The notes under the pieces were generated by a model, which saw nothing but the letters and a program-made list of their open reading frames with translations, had not been told where the DNA came from and made no database searches. The position numbers and the translations under genes were made by a program. Of a DNA stretch of 64,000 nucleotides, positions 1 through 10,713 are shown one piece after another. Numbering within the stretch: position 1 is the first letter of the stretch; each line of letters begins with the position of its first letter. The DNA is from Oxytricha trifallax (Eukaryota > Ciliophora > Spirotrichea > Sporadotrichida > Oxytrichidae). The DNA is taken from contig ARYC01001187.1 in the NCBI GenBank assembly GCA_000711775.1, positions 1 to 64,000 on the forward strand, written 5' to 3'.

Positions 1-1
1 T

Positions 2-579
2 CCCATTGCAGCAGCCAGACACCAAGTCAGCCAGAGGTTGGGCACTTATGGCACCATGGCTAGGAACCTCTCTATAACCAAGGAATCCACCAAGAGGCAG
101 CAGTTCTCGATGAGCTTCGTGACAGCAATCACTAAGGACCAGCTGGTCTCCAGCCAAGTCATTGAGGGTGCCTTCGATGCGGTGCTGTTCGAGAACTTCC
201 TCTACCACACCCTGCGCCAGCTGCGCACTGACAAGGACCTTGGCCTGAAGATGATCGTGCTGCTCATGAAGAACCCAGTCATTTACAAGTACTCTGAAGT
301 GTTGGAGACTGCTAGGAAGTTGAGGGTGACTGTGCTATTCAATGCCGAGTACTCACCCTGGCTCAACCCCATCGAGCAGCTGTTCTCATACATCAAGAGG
401 CACCCCAGGCAGGAGCAGGCAGACAGCAAGTAAGGATTGTAATCATAACATTCAATAGGATTCACTTGGTTAAAAGACTTTCACAGATCCTTAAAGCCAT
501 GACCAAGAGTGATGTCAAAAAGCTCTGGGCCTTCAGAGTCAAGCAGTGGTGCACCACCATTAGACATGGGTTCGTATGA
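2..579 (+). pseudogene. Tc1/IS630-type DDE transposase, 3' part, degenerate
   Basis: The frame starting at base 2 is open across the left window edge. It carries the hallmark C-terminal region of DDE_3 transposases: a block ending YSPWLNPIEQLFSYIK, where the Glu of NPIE is the third catalytic acid. The second catalytic motif, normally (L)xDN, reads LLMKNPVIYK, so the catalytic Asp is replaced by Lys; this copy should be inactive. After in-frame TAA codons (Gln in ciliates) the frame stops at 500-502, but a coding-like tail resumes in another frame from 499 and stops at 577-579, implying one frameshift. Base composition is about 53% GC with G/C-ending codons, quite unlike every other coding stretch here, so recent arrival or an unusual source is possible. 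The N-terminal half lies outside the window. Confidence 0.75.
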
Positions 580-793
580 AGACAGTGATCAATGACGATA
601 AGTGGAGTTGCAGGTGCTCTGACACCAGTCAAGACAAGCATCAATAGCAGTTGAACAGTTAAATTAATTGATTAAAACTTCCCTACTATAAATCACGCTT
701 TTAAGTTTAAGTCTAAACTAATCAATCGTCAAACTACCAAAACCTCTCTCACCTCCGCGCATTGCTGAGGTCAAGTCCACCAATACACCAACA

Positions 794-1228
794 ATGGGCC
801 AACTGCTTGACCTACCTCTGCTGGGGCCGATGGAACAAGAATTGGGCAATAGAATATAGGATCTAGAAGATGAGAATGGATTGCTGGTTGGCCTCAACTC
901 AAGCCAATCGACGACGAATCGACATGAAGTGACCATGCCAGATAAACCCCAATTGACGGTGTCAAACGACCATATAAATCATCAAAATCCTGCCAACATC
1001 AAAATCAAGTACTTAGTTGTTCAAGAAAAAATTGGGGTTTATATTATGATGCTGAAGACTAAAATCATCAAAATTGGTAGTAATACACTCTCATTCAACA
1101 CAGTGGTTTCTATAAGTTGGTCATAATTAAATATTTAATTTATTTTTCAAATTTCCTATTTTTACGTATTTTATCAATAATAAATTGAGATAGTATTTTG
1201 TTATCAAATCATTCCAAATATTTCTTGA
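794..1228 (+). CDS. Hypothetical coding segment, Gln-code
   Basis: With TAA/TAG read as Gln this frame is open from 623 to the TGA at 1226-1228; the ATG at 794 is the first Met in the GC-rich part and gives 144 residues. The first half (MGQLLDLPLLGPMEQELG, followed by an acidic IQDLEDENG stretch) has normal coding composition of about 45% GC; the last third is AT-rich and less convincing, so the real end may be near 1125. No family is recognised. It follows the transposase remnant by about 200 bp on the same strand and could be part of the same mobile element or an unrelated macronuclear-destined segment. It converges on, and slightly overlaps, the stop of the large minus-strand gene. Confidence 0.35.
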
Positions 1229-4200
1229 CTTATTTAGAGATAACTTCTTTCCAATCTTTCTGATGAATTTTATCTTGCTTTACTTTATAAAACATCTCCT
1301 CGATGCTGAGAGTTTATGATTTTTAGTATTTATTGGACTATTATTAAGAAAATTTGTGGATTTAAGAGAGAGTCATTAGATAAAACTGGCATTTTTGGTA
1401 GTCTTAACAATATATAGTTTATTATAACAGATCTGGGAAAAAATATGAAAATGGGTTATTTTTAAATAATTTAGATTAAAAACAAGTTAGATTTTGGTTA
1501 TTTGATGAGTTATTGCCTCCAGTAAAATTCATTTTACTACCTTCACTTTGCTTTTACGATAAGTATTATACAAGCAGACGTCCATTAGAATATGTTTTCC
1601 CAATAAATTTACCTATAAATAGCAGATCTTTCTGTTTCTATATTTTTAAGTCTAGGGATTCATGATTTGATTGATTAGTTTTTATTTTTGATGCTGGTCT
1701 TATAGCTTCAGTTGAGTTATTGGAGAAGTAATAGCTTGTCATTTTGACATTTATGTTATTAGACGTTTTGCTGCTGCCTGTGTTACTTCCACTCATTAAT
1801 TTCCCACTACTATTATTCATCAATTCTTAGCTTTAATTGTTACTGTTGTTATTGTATTATGTGAAACCCTTGATCCTTTAACCTTTGGAATAATCTCTAA
1901 TATCGCTTTGGTTTTGTTATTAATCACTTAAGGCGTATCTAGGATTATTAGAAAGTAATTAGACATGGTCTTAAAGTTTAGGTTTTTACCCAGAAAATAC
2001 CTCAGCATTCTTGAACCTCTCTTTGCTATTCAGTTTATTAAGTTATGTTTGAGACCCAGAGGCTGGATTTATCTTTTACTGTAAGAATGGATTCATATTA
2101 TATGCTTGCTTCAAATCGGTTTAGGATCCGTGTCTCTGTTAAGTCTATTGTTACTTCAAACTCGCACTATGAATACTTTTGGGTGTTGAGATTTAAGCCA
2201 CTTAAGTACTTAAAACACTTGTTCTCTGAGCTTGTTTCTTTTCAACAAGACAACTGAGTTTTTGGTAATTCAGGAGTGCAAGCTGATTCGTTAATAGAAT
2301 TGTGCTGAATAATTCCTGTTAATGTTTTTAGAAAGCTTGAGTAAAGAGTCTTTCAACTGCTAGTCAATATCGAATAAGAGGTCTATGTCTCTGCTACACT
2401 CTACGATCTACTAAGCCATTCTAATCAGCAGATCAATCGAAGCTAGCTGGGAGCTTTTGCAATTTGATTTCTTAATTTCTTGGAACTTAACTTTCAAGCT
2501 GATCAGTAATTTTTCTAACTGAATGTTGATGTTTTATTCTTATTGAAGTCTATCACCTGGAATTTACTGTTAAGGAGTATGTGAGTAGTTTTAACTTTGA
2601 GTAGTTGAGTTTGAAATTTAATCTAGATTTTGGAGTTTAAGTGATGACTAACTGCTGCTTGATTGCTCTTAATTTTAGATTTTCCTGAATAATATTGGAG
2701 TTTAAACTGTGTTATTCTAATCAAAATTAATATTAAATGATTTAAAGCTGATTCAAAAACTTATATTGATTACTGGTTTATAGTTACTTGGGTAAATTAT
2801 AACTTTTCTGGGATTCAACCCCAACTCCCCAATTTTATTGTATTTTATAAGTTGAAACTCCACTCATTTCACTTTGATTATTCCTCAAATATTTATCTAC
2901 AAACTGTGCATTGCTGTTTGTGTTGCTGATTAAACTATTTTGCTACTAGCCAACAGCTTTTTACTATGAATTTTCTGATTCCCTAGTGTTAAAGACTTAG
3001 TACTCTTTTCCATAGTTGTCTACACTAACTACACTATCAAATTAAGTATTGAGGTTTTTCCTGTTAATTTGATGTTTCACACTTATTTTTTACTAGTTAG
3101 GCATGATTTGCTATTACTATTTAATAAACGGATGCTTCAAATCTCTTTTAACGGCACCTATCTCATTTCTAGTGGTTTATTGTATATTTGAGGTGTATTC
3201 TATGAAACTCTCCTTCGTGTTGAAATTTTAAGTGTTGATTGTCCCCAAATCTTCTTCGTTTGAAGATTGAAGTTCAATTTGAATGGTTTTAATTGGGAAT
3301 TGGCCAATTATGCTTTTGCCGCCTAAGTTGTAATAGGGATGATGAAGGTTCTTTTACTAGTCAGCTGGCATTAAGTTATTCTGTGATAGTTGGCTTTGCA
3401 GTGATTGCTGTTTTTGTACTTTTTATTCTATAAATTTGAAGCCTTCTTTTGGTTAATGAGCTAAAACATCAGCTACTCTTTTACAACTTAATTGCTTTTG
3501 GAGTTAATTATTAGTGCTAGCAGCTGATTTGGGTTTATTAAAAATATATAATTATTATATATCTTGATAAATTGCATGAAAATTAAATATATTAGCGATG
3601 TCTGAATAATGATGTTGTTACTGAAGTGGCATGTTAAGATTAGACCTATTCTTAGCTAGTTACCTTTAACCCAAACCCCCATACGGTTTTGCTGTTTTTA
3701 GAGCTTTGGTTGCCTTTCAAATTGACTTAGTCCTCCTATTATTCATCCTCACTGTTCAAGTGGCTGCCACTGCCATAGCATAAATTGCTATTATATTACT
3801 CAGCATCTCCATGCATATTTGTGTTGTCAGAGTAAACATCGTTCTAATTTACTATTAATAGGTTGTTTTCTTCTGTCAGCTGATTGATCATCATGTCAGA
3901 CTCATCGATGTATGATTCAACTGTGCACTGCTTATCCAATTCATCACTGTGATTTATATTGTTCTTTAACTTCTCAATCCTGTTATCTTATTTCTACTGT
4001 TTTTCTAGGTAAATTTTAACAGGGTGTAAAATTTAGATACATAAAAAAAGTTACAGATATTAATAGATATATACTGACCATTAAATTTTAGATTTATTAG
4101 TGAAGTTCACAGTCTCTTTCTAGTTTTAACTCAGTATCTGATTATAAACTTATTTGTTAATGGTGGCAGGATGGTCTGCATGTTAATTGTAGATGTAATG

Positions 4201-7200
4201 ATTCTGATTATTGTAGGATTACATTCGATTTGGGAAAATGAATTAAAATTAAAATAATTAAATATTAAAATCGTGGCAGTTATCTAATCCAAAGGAGCTC
4301 AAAATTCAAATCTAACTCGATTTTACGGTAGATCCCACAATTTTAGCTGAACTTTACTATTGGCAATGTTCCTGAATCATCCGAGGAAGCGAGATATTTT
4401 TATTTTGAGCTAACTCCCCAAAATATTAAAAGGGGTTTTTCTCCTTGGAAGAAGAGATAAAATCATTATAGGCAATAACAACCACCGTATCATTTTTAAT
4501 GTGCTATCCAAAGAGTATAATATTGTTAGAGTTTGGAGACATTTTCCAAAAACATAACTGAAGGTAATTAATAATTAATTAATTTTAATTTTAATTCATT
4601 TTCCCATATCGAATGTATTCCTACAATAATGTGGTGGTGATTTTGATGGTTATGATGTTGAAGATGATAATTTGTGTGTTGCTAATGCTGATTCAAATGT
4701 GGCTAAAATATCAAGCTATTTTGAGATTTTATGACCAGGTTAGAGTTTAGAGAAGCTATTCTAAGCTGACTTAAAGGTGCTTTTATCATGTGAGCTATTT
4801 TCAACACTGCCAATACTGACATCTTAACTAATTTTGATATTTGGCTGTCTCTCTTGAATATTATGACATTCCTATTGAAATGAGCTAACACTGCTATATC
4901 TATCATTAAAGGAGTTCTTTACTTAAATTAACTCATCATTCAAGCCACTTTTGCCAACTTCAATTCTTGGTATTTAATTCAAGATTTTCTTGTGTTTCTA
5001 GTTGATTATAGCATTTTGATCAATTTTTTTGTCAAATTTATAGACTTTCTCTTTCAGACTACTGATTCTCCCAAGACTATTTTGATGCTATTTCTAGCTC
5101 TTTTATATAAGTTCCTAACTTTACCTAATCATAGGCTACTGATATTACTTCATTTAAGGAGGAATTCTAATGGTGGGACTGTAACTTTCCTCTTCCAAAG
5201 CTCCGCTTTGATTTCTTTCATGTTTTGCTATTATCTTTTTTAGCGGTAATTACTTTTCTTACTTTTTATTGCTATTCGCATAATTCCTTATTTGGTCAGC
5301 TACCTATTAAGAAGTCATAATAAGAGTTTAAACTTATTAAGTTGACTCCTCATCTGTATTTAATACCATTTAGCGATAATTAACTTTTGAATCCATAATG
5401 ATTTCATTGTTAATCTAATTGATTAGTTTATTATGGCCATTCTTAATGAAGCTACCAATTTGATTATAAGTTTGAGTAGAGGATAAGTTCCCCACGCTTC
5501 CGTTAAAACTATTCTTTCTCTCATAGTTTAATTGATGAAAATTATTAAGTTTAGCGAACTACAGTGCTTTCTATTCCATGTCTGAGGAGCCACTTCGAGA
5601 GTGATAGGAATTCAAGGTGGCACTAAGCTTTGATGTATCATTGTGAGTTGTGAGTATAATTTTGCTTTGGGTATCGTTATTCTCCTGCTGCCCACCAGTA
5701 TGCAAATTTTGCTATTATTATGAATTGATTGTTTGATCAAAGAAATTCGGATAGTTCTTATGTTTAGAGCTCATGTCAGACTATCTGGGCATTTATCTTG
5801 AGTTATTGAGCTGTAGAGAGGAGCTCACTGATTTGGAGTTTTATAGAATGTTTCTATGAAAATCTGGTCTCTTAGAGGGAGATAAAATTGCATGATCATC
5901 ATCTTCGAAGCGTTTGTGATGAAGTTCGCTTTATTATTAGTGGCTATTAATGTTGCTGTGTCTCTCATCCTAGTCTGAAAAGTTATCAGCATCACTGCTA
6001 GAAATCATACTGTCATTGTTATTTTAGGGATTCTTTTTTTGTTACAAGAAAGGGTTTTGGGGTTTATAATAAGAATCTTCATCAGTTTTAATTAAATCAC
6101 TAGCTCTGATAATTTTGATGAGGTTTTAGTTTTCATTAGCTGTATAATAAAAGGTAAAATAAATTCGAAATTAATCTAATCATTTTACACAATTTAGGAA
6201 ATATATGATAAATTAAATACTCAATTATATGATACCTTCTAACGAAGCTTGTCTCTTTTCAGTTTAGCTCTGTCTTTTATTATGATTAACATTTTCATTT
6301 CTTCCATGATTTTATTTCAACTACCTCTGATACTCTTGCTTCATCTATTACTTAGTAGTAATTTCAGATTGGACACACTCAATTACAATTTCACTGAGCA
6401 ACTATTATTTAAGATAAATCGTGACAAAATCATCTTAAACAATGTGTGAATCTTGAGTCAGAACTATCTCTTTACATATAACATTATCCAGCTGTTTTTG
6501 AATATATCCATCTAGAACTTTCTCAGCGAGGTATAAAGTGGTATCTTCCAGGGTTTAGTAAGATTCTACAGATGTCTGAATGATACTATATACACTTATC
6601 TTAAAAATCTTAGACATAATTCGCTTATAGATACTTTCAGTGATAAGTTTAAGCGCCAAATCATCTGCGATTTATCTAAGCCATTTTTTCAGGTAGTTAT
6701 TTATGAGGTGTTAATGACAAAGTACGGTTGCTTTGCTAAATTCCTCTCGTTCTTTAGTGATTTTTAATTCATCTTGTTGTTATTTTAATTGTTAAGCAGC
6801 TGTTTACTATTAACTCTTAGTCTCCACCAAGATTTCTAGGAGCATTTAGTAAGCCATTTCTGTCATTATATCCTCACTTGCATTTTCAACAATAATTAAT
6901 TCCTAACCAACAGATATAGATTAACTTTAAATTTATTGTTCTAAAAGTTCTTGCTGAATATTAGCTGGAACAAACTCTTGTAGTATATACCCCGCAGAAA
7001 ATTCTTAAAAATTCTGAGAAAATAGATTCTCGCATAGCAATTATGAAACCTTTTCAAGATAGAGTTAGAAGTTCAATTCCTTTACAATCAAAGATTTTAA
7101 AATATCCTCATAAAAACAATCAACAAGTATTTTCTCTTCCAAGGCTTCATTGAATAAATTAGTAATGAGGTTTTGTTCTAAATTTGCATAGAAATATTTT

Positions 7201-9091
7201 TAAGAATAAATTTCAAGCTGCTGCTCAGCTAAAACAATAGTTTCATTTTATACTACAGTATTAATAAATTCACTCTGTAAATCTAAGCAAATCATTTCTT
7301 GTTTATCTTTTTATTAAGCCACTTAATTCTAAAAACTTTCATCTATTAAAGTTGAGAGAAAGTGAGAAAATAACTTATCATATGCTTGGTTAATCTCAAA
7401 TTCTTCATTTACAGTATGTGACACCAAATTTATACTCTATCCGTTAATAAATTATTAGAAAATTAACTCATAATCATTTTCTAATTCTACTTTTTTAATG
7501 ACAATCTCCAGGATTTCATACTGATTTATTTCATCAATAATACTTGCTTAAATCTCTTCTTAAACCGATCTAATATGAATTTCAGAATTCTCTAATTCAA
7601 CAATTGTAATTTATTTTGATTCAATTTAGATAATGTCGTTAAGCATGATTTCAGTTAATTACTGAGAAGCGTCATGGAGCAGTTAATCTAAGTCAATTTA
7701 TGATTTTTATATTTCTTATTAAGTAATTTCTTGTAACTATTCTTGCAGTATATTTTACAACATATATTCTGATATACTATCATGTAACAATTTCTAATCA
7801 ATAAACTCCTCTAGTAGCTTAGCTATTAATGGTTTGTCAATGAGTATTTCTGAAATATTGTCTAGTTTATGTACAATTTTTAGTTGTTTTTCATGTTGTT
7901 AAACTGTGATTATTTAGACTTAATCATTTATCATTTCTTGCATAAGACTAAATTCAAGTTTTTCGTAAAGAAAGTTAGATTAATCATTTGAGTTAACAAT
8001 AAATAACAAAATTAATATATAAATAATTGAAAATTATAGCATCGATTATGTCTATACCTCAAAATATTAAAATGCAAGCAAATAAGAGCTTACTATAAAA
8101 TATATAGAGATTGTGTTACTTTATTATAGTAGTTAAATAAGAGCATCTAATTAGCTTATATCAATTCTGTTTTTAAAAATGAGCATATTAATCCCTAACT
8201 TATGAAATAAATTTACGAATTAATTGCAGGGAAGGTAGTTATTATACGTTACCCTGATCTATTTGAACTCAAAAATTAATAAATTAAAAATTTTTTAGCC
8301 CTTCTCATACCTTTATAGAGCTCTCCAATAACAGAATATGTTCTCGACATTATTAAATGAAAATTTCCTATTATAATATCAATCATTTTGTTTCAGGTTT
8401 AATTCCAATTAAATATTACTCAAAATTTAATGTAAAATTGTTTTAAGTTCATTTTTCAAAGTAAAATCCAACACTTCATCATACAAAGAATATTTAATTT
8501 CATCTCTCACTTGAAGATATTCATACTCAACTTATTCTTAAACAATTTATTCATTACCATCAATTAATTCATCACTGTGCTTTAATATTATTATTTCTGA
8601 GTCTAAGTAGTCTTTTAGATGCTAGTCACTACTCTGCTGAGATTATATATCAACGTTATTTTCTATGAATGATTCTTAATTTTGAGTTGGATTGAGGCTT
8701 AGCTGTTCTTATTATGATTCCAAAACTGACTTGCAGATATTCTTAGTTTAACTTTTGATAACACTTTTCAGAATTTAACTGACTTCATTAGCTACTATTA
8801 TCTCAGACATTACCTCTCTGATAACTTTATTTATTGAAAAATATTGCTTTAAAATATTCAAAACTACTTTTATTTCATAAAGATGGGTATCTAATGATTG
8901 TTATAAATTTGAATAACAACCATAAGTCCATGTTACACAGCATTATTTACAATTTAGTCTCTCGTGTTCATCATATCATCGATAAAATTGGCTTTTACGT
9001 AAGACTAGTATACTGTGAAAATAGTGGCTTCATTAATAAATTTTTCGACTACTTGCATCAATTATTCTCTGGATCGGCGCCTGTGTCTCAT
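1209..9091 (-). CDS. Very large Gln/Ser/Asn-rich protein gene with multiple IESs
   Basis: Reading minus-strand TAA/TAG as Gln gives a chain of long frames with no TGA, from about 9091 down to TGA at 1209-1211. Each break in frame coincides with an AT-rich insert flanked by a short direct repeat; removing one repeat plus the insert restores the frame (listed separately). The joined gene is about 2,250 codons. The N-terminal part (about 6230-9090) is Glu/Leu/Gln-rich and helical, with stretches such as LLEEFIDQKLLHDSISEY and a basic KKWLRQIADDLALKLITE. The C-terminal two thirds (1209-6170) is Ser/Asn/Gln-rich and low in complexity, ending in a helical tail ending KQVKKYLE. No catalytic domain is recognised. 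The start is uncertain: ATG at 9091 is used, but coding composition continues to about 9250 and small unresolved joints remain near 8.85 and 9.1 kb. A cytoskeletal or scaffold role would be a guess. Confidence 0.85.
2272..2315. other. IES, 44 bp, pointer TAATTC
   Basis: The repeat TAATTC occurs at 2266-2271 and 2310-2315. The minus-strand frame upstream of this insert would run into TGA, and the frame downstream is offset by two; removing 44 bp (2 modulo 3) joins them exactly, giving ...NINRNYQKLSCLVEKK. The fit of length, repeat and frame is strong evidence that this is an eliminated sequence. Confidence 0.8.
2707..2746. other. IES, 40 bp, pointer TTTAAA
   Basis: TTTAAA is repeated at 2701-2706 and 2741-2746. 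The insert contains an in-frame TGA and shifts the minus-strand frame by one; its 40-bp length (1 modulo 3) restores the frame, giving ...FLNQLQTPILFRKIQNQ. Confidence 0.8.
3550..3592. other. IES, 43 bp, pointer AAATATAT
   Basis: AAATATAT lies at 3542-3549 and 3585-3592. The stretch is almost pure A/T inside a 37% GC coding region; removal of 43 bp (1 modulo 3) joins the two open minus-strand frames (…SLFRHRQYIFNKPKSAA). Confidence 0.8.
4019..4090. other. IES, 72 bp, pointer TAAATTTTA
   Basis: A 9-bp repeat TAAATTTTA lies at 4010-4018 and 4082-4090. The 72-bp AT-rich insert is a multiple of three. Removing it gives a continuous minus-strand reading …TNKSKIYLEKQQKQDN. The long pointer makes this one of the clearest IESs in the window. 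Confidence 0.8.
4210..4628. other. IES that is a whole MITE (family 2), pointer AT
   Basis: The minus-strand coding frame (…SPPH) runs straight into the terminal inverted repeat of a 416-bp MITE and resumes just beyond it (NQNHYIYNQHAD…). Removing 419 bp (2 modulo 3) with an AT repeat at 4210-4211 and 4629-4630 is the removal that keeps the downstream frame open; excision at the flanking TA pair does not. So the element must be deleted precisely for the gene to be read. Confidence 0.7.
4211..4626. mobile_element. MITE family 2, copy 1 (416 bp, TA-flanked)
   Basis: The ends are inverted repeats of about 45 bp, beginning TTGTAGGATTACATTCGAT on the left and closing with GAATGTATTCCTACAA on the right, and continuing through a GGGAAAATGAATTAAAATTAA-like stretch. 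Both flanks are TA (4209-4210, 4627-4628), as expected of a Tc1/mariner-type target. A near-identical element sits at 28077-28491 (roughly 90% by eye) and a related foldback at 41.4 kb. No coding capacity. Confidence 0.8.
6174..6215. other. Probable IES, 42 bp, pointer AAATTA
   Basis: The minus-strand frame meets a TGA inside an AT-rich stretch between two AAATTA repeats (6168-6173 and 6210-6215). Deleting 42 bp removes the stop and keeps frame. The flanking 6120-6240 region is itself AT-rich, so the true insert could be somewhat larger with another repeat. Confidence 0.5.
7990..8388. other. IES, 399 bp, pointer AATCATTT
   Basis: AATCATTT is present at 7982-7989 and 8381-8388. Between them composition falls to about 25% GC and the minus-strand frame has stops; on both sides the frame is clean. 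The 399-bp length is a multiple of three, and the joined reading is …ELNLKQNDQSNFLYEKL. No mobile-element signature was seen inside. Confidence 0.75.
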
Positions 9092-10379
9092 ATTTTATCA
9101 TTTTTTAAGAGATTATTGTGTAAATTTTCACACAATAAAATATTAATTCTATAAATTTACTCATATTTTATCTTCTTTAATCATGTTTGATTTGTTTGTC
9201 TCTTTTTCATGGACTCTGAGTTTTTTTCTTGATGAATTGACTGTTAAGAATTTTAACATATTTTATATATAATAAAGAATAATATTCATAACTATTTTTA
9301 ATTTTCATGATCATCAGTTTTATCAAGTGGGAGAGGAGCAGAGTTATTAATCAGCTATTAAAACCCCTTACAAAATATATGAAATGCCAAAAGATTAATA
9401 TAAAAGCATAAGAATAAGAATAAATTTATAATTAAGTAAAAATATCAAATATCAGAATATTTTTGATTAAAAAGTATTAATGAAATTTTATACTGATAAA
9501 AGATATCTTATATATAATTTATGCCTATTATAGAAAGGAATTTCTATTTTCAGATAATAATTTGTTAATAATACATTAGTATTATTAAATTAATAAGACC
9601 CTTATTTTTACCAATTAGGTTTTATTATGAGACATTTTTACCCTTATTAGTTTGCTTTATTGGGGAATCATTCACATAAGAATGCAGTACATTCTTGAGT
9701 AATGGCTACCCACCCCCTACATTTAGCTCTATTCTGCATTGAATTTACTGTTTATTACTTATTATCAACTTAAAAATTATTATTTGGTTTATAGGGGCTG
9801 ATTTCCTGTAAAATAAGTTTCTCATTATTTGATAGAATTTAATGAGTATTTTTTGTAGAAGTTTACTGCTGATCATCTTCTCAACTTAATTATAAGCTTT
9901 CATTTTTTCTTGATTTTGTGAATACTCATTGATTTGATTTTAATGTCGAAGTTGCTAGGAAATTGTAGAGTTCAAGTATAATTGATTAAAAAGATAATAA
10001 AAATTTTCATAAATAAATTAATTGATTATAATCGGATGACTAACAATCTTATAGATCAGTCTACTGCATATTTAATGAGAAATTTTTGGATTATATAGTA
10101 GGCTGATTCAAATTTATATTATCGTCGTTGTTAATTATCGACATTTTTAATTACAATTTCAAGTTCAAATTTGATTGTTAAATTACTACAGGCCATAGAA
10201 ATTTCATTAAAAATTCGCAAAAGATATGCGAATATGATTCATTAGTAATTTAAGAAGCTATTTAGACAGACAATTATGCAAAGAAATGGTAAAATTACGA
10301 GTGTATTATCCAGAAATAATAAATTACAAAATGCTATCTATGTATAAACAAATTATGTGTATTATACTTTGCTAATTAA
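9092..10379. other. AT-rich spacer with a few coding-like scraps
   Basis: This is mostly AT-rich DNA between the large gene and the eIF2-gamma fragment. CTCATATTTTATC is repeated at 9087-9099 and 9160-9172 (13 bp), a possible pointer pair for a 73-bp IES, but the joined frame does not resolve. Minus-strand 9160-9250 and 9660-9770 look weakly coding and may belong to the 5' part of the large gene. Confidence 0.4.
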
Positions 10380-10532
10380 TCATTGCTTCTTTGACTTGGA
10401 AGCGTAGCCCTTCTTGATTTGACCCCACCCAATAAGTCTGAAATTTCTGTCGATTCTTCTACTCATAGCAAGCTTTTCGCCCTCGTTAGCTCAAACTGGA
10501 CTTATGAATCGGATTCTTACTACGTCTGTATT
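10380..10532 (-). pseudogene. eIF2 gamma, C-terminal segment (MDS), with an in-frame TGA
   Basis: Minus-strand translation gives NTDVVRIRFISPV, a TGA, then [20 protein letters not shown] followed by [16 protein letters not shown] and a TGA stop at 10380-10382. This matches the conserved eIF2-gamma C-terminus (PVCxExGEKIALSRR...WRLIGWGxI), the domain-3 end of the GTPase subunit that delivers initiator tRNA. The internal TGA falls on a position that is usually Cys. Since TGA is otherwise a stop in this genome, either this copy is broken or a base is changed here. About 49% GC, sharply bounded at 10532 by the TBE end. The fragment starts roughly 50 residues before the protein's end; the central part of the protein is not found in the window. 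Confidence 0.8.
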
Positions 10533-10670
10533 CAAAACCCCAAAACTCTTTCAGTAGTTTGATTGAGTTTTTGATTGATGAAAGTAGACTATTAGTGCAT
10601 ACTTTATTAGGGTTTTAATAGGGTTTATGTAGGGGTTTAATGTTTAAATATTAGTATTTTAAGTGAGTAT
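10533..10670 (+). repeat. TBE left terminal inverted repeat, 138 bp
   Basis: It begins CAAAACCCCAAAAC and ends ...AAGTGAGTAT, matching 14549-14686 in inverse orientation with only a difference or two near the tip. It includes several AGGGTTT/GGGGTTT-like blocks. The same end occurs at 62745 and, decayed, at 52774. Confidence 0.9.
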
Positions 10671-10713
10671 AACAAGAGTTTTTAAAATATTTCACACAAA
10701 CATAAGCTTAGAG

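Noticed and set aside
10533-10550. True telomere or chromosome end at CAAAACCCC repeats
   Set aside because: The repeats are part of 138-bp inverted repeats of TBE elements with transposase inside; no longer telomeric tract is present.
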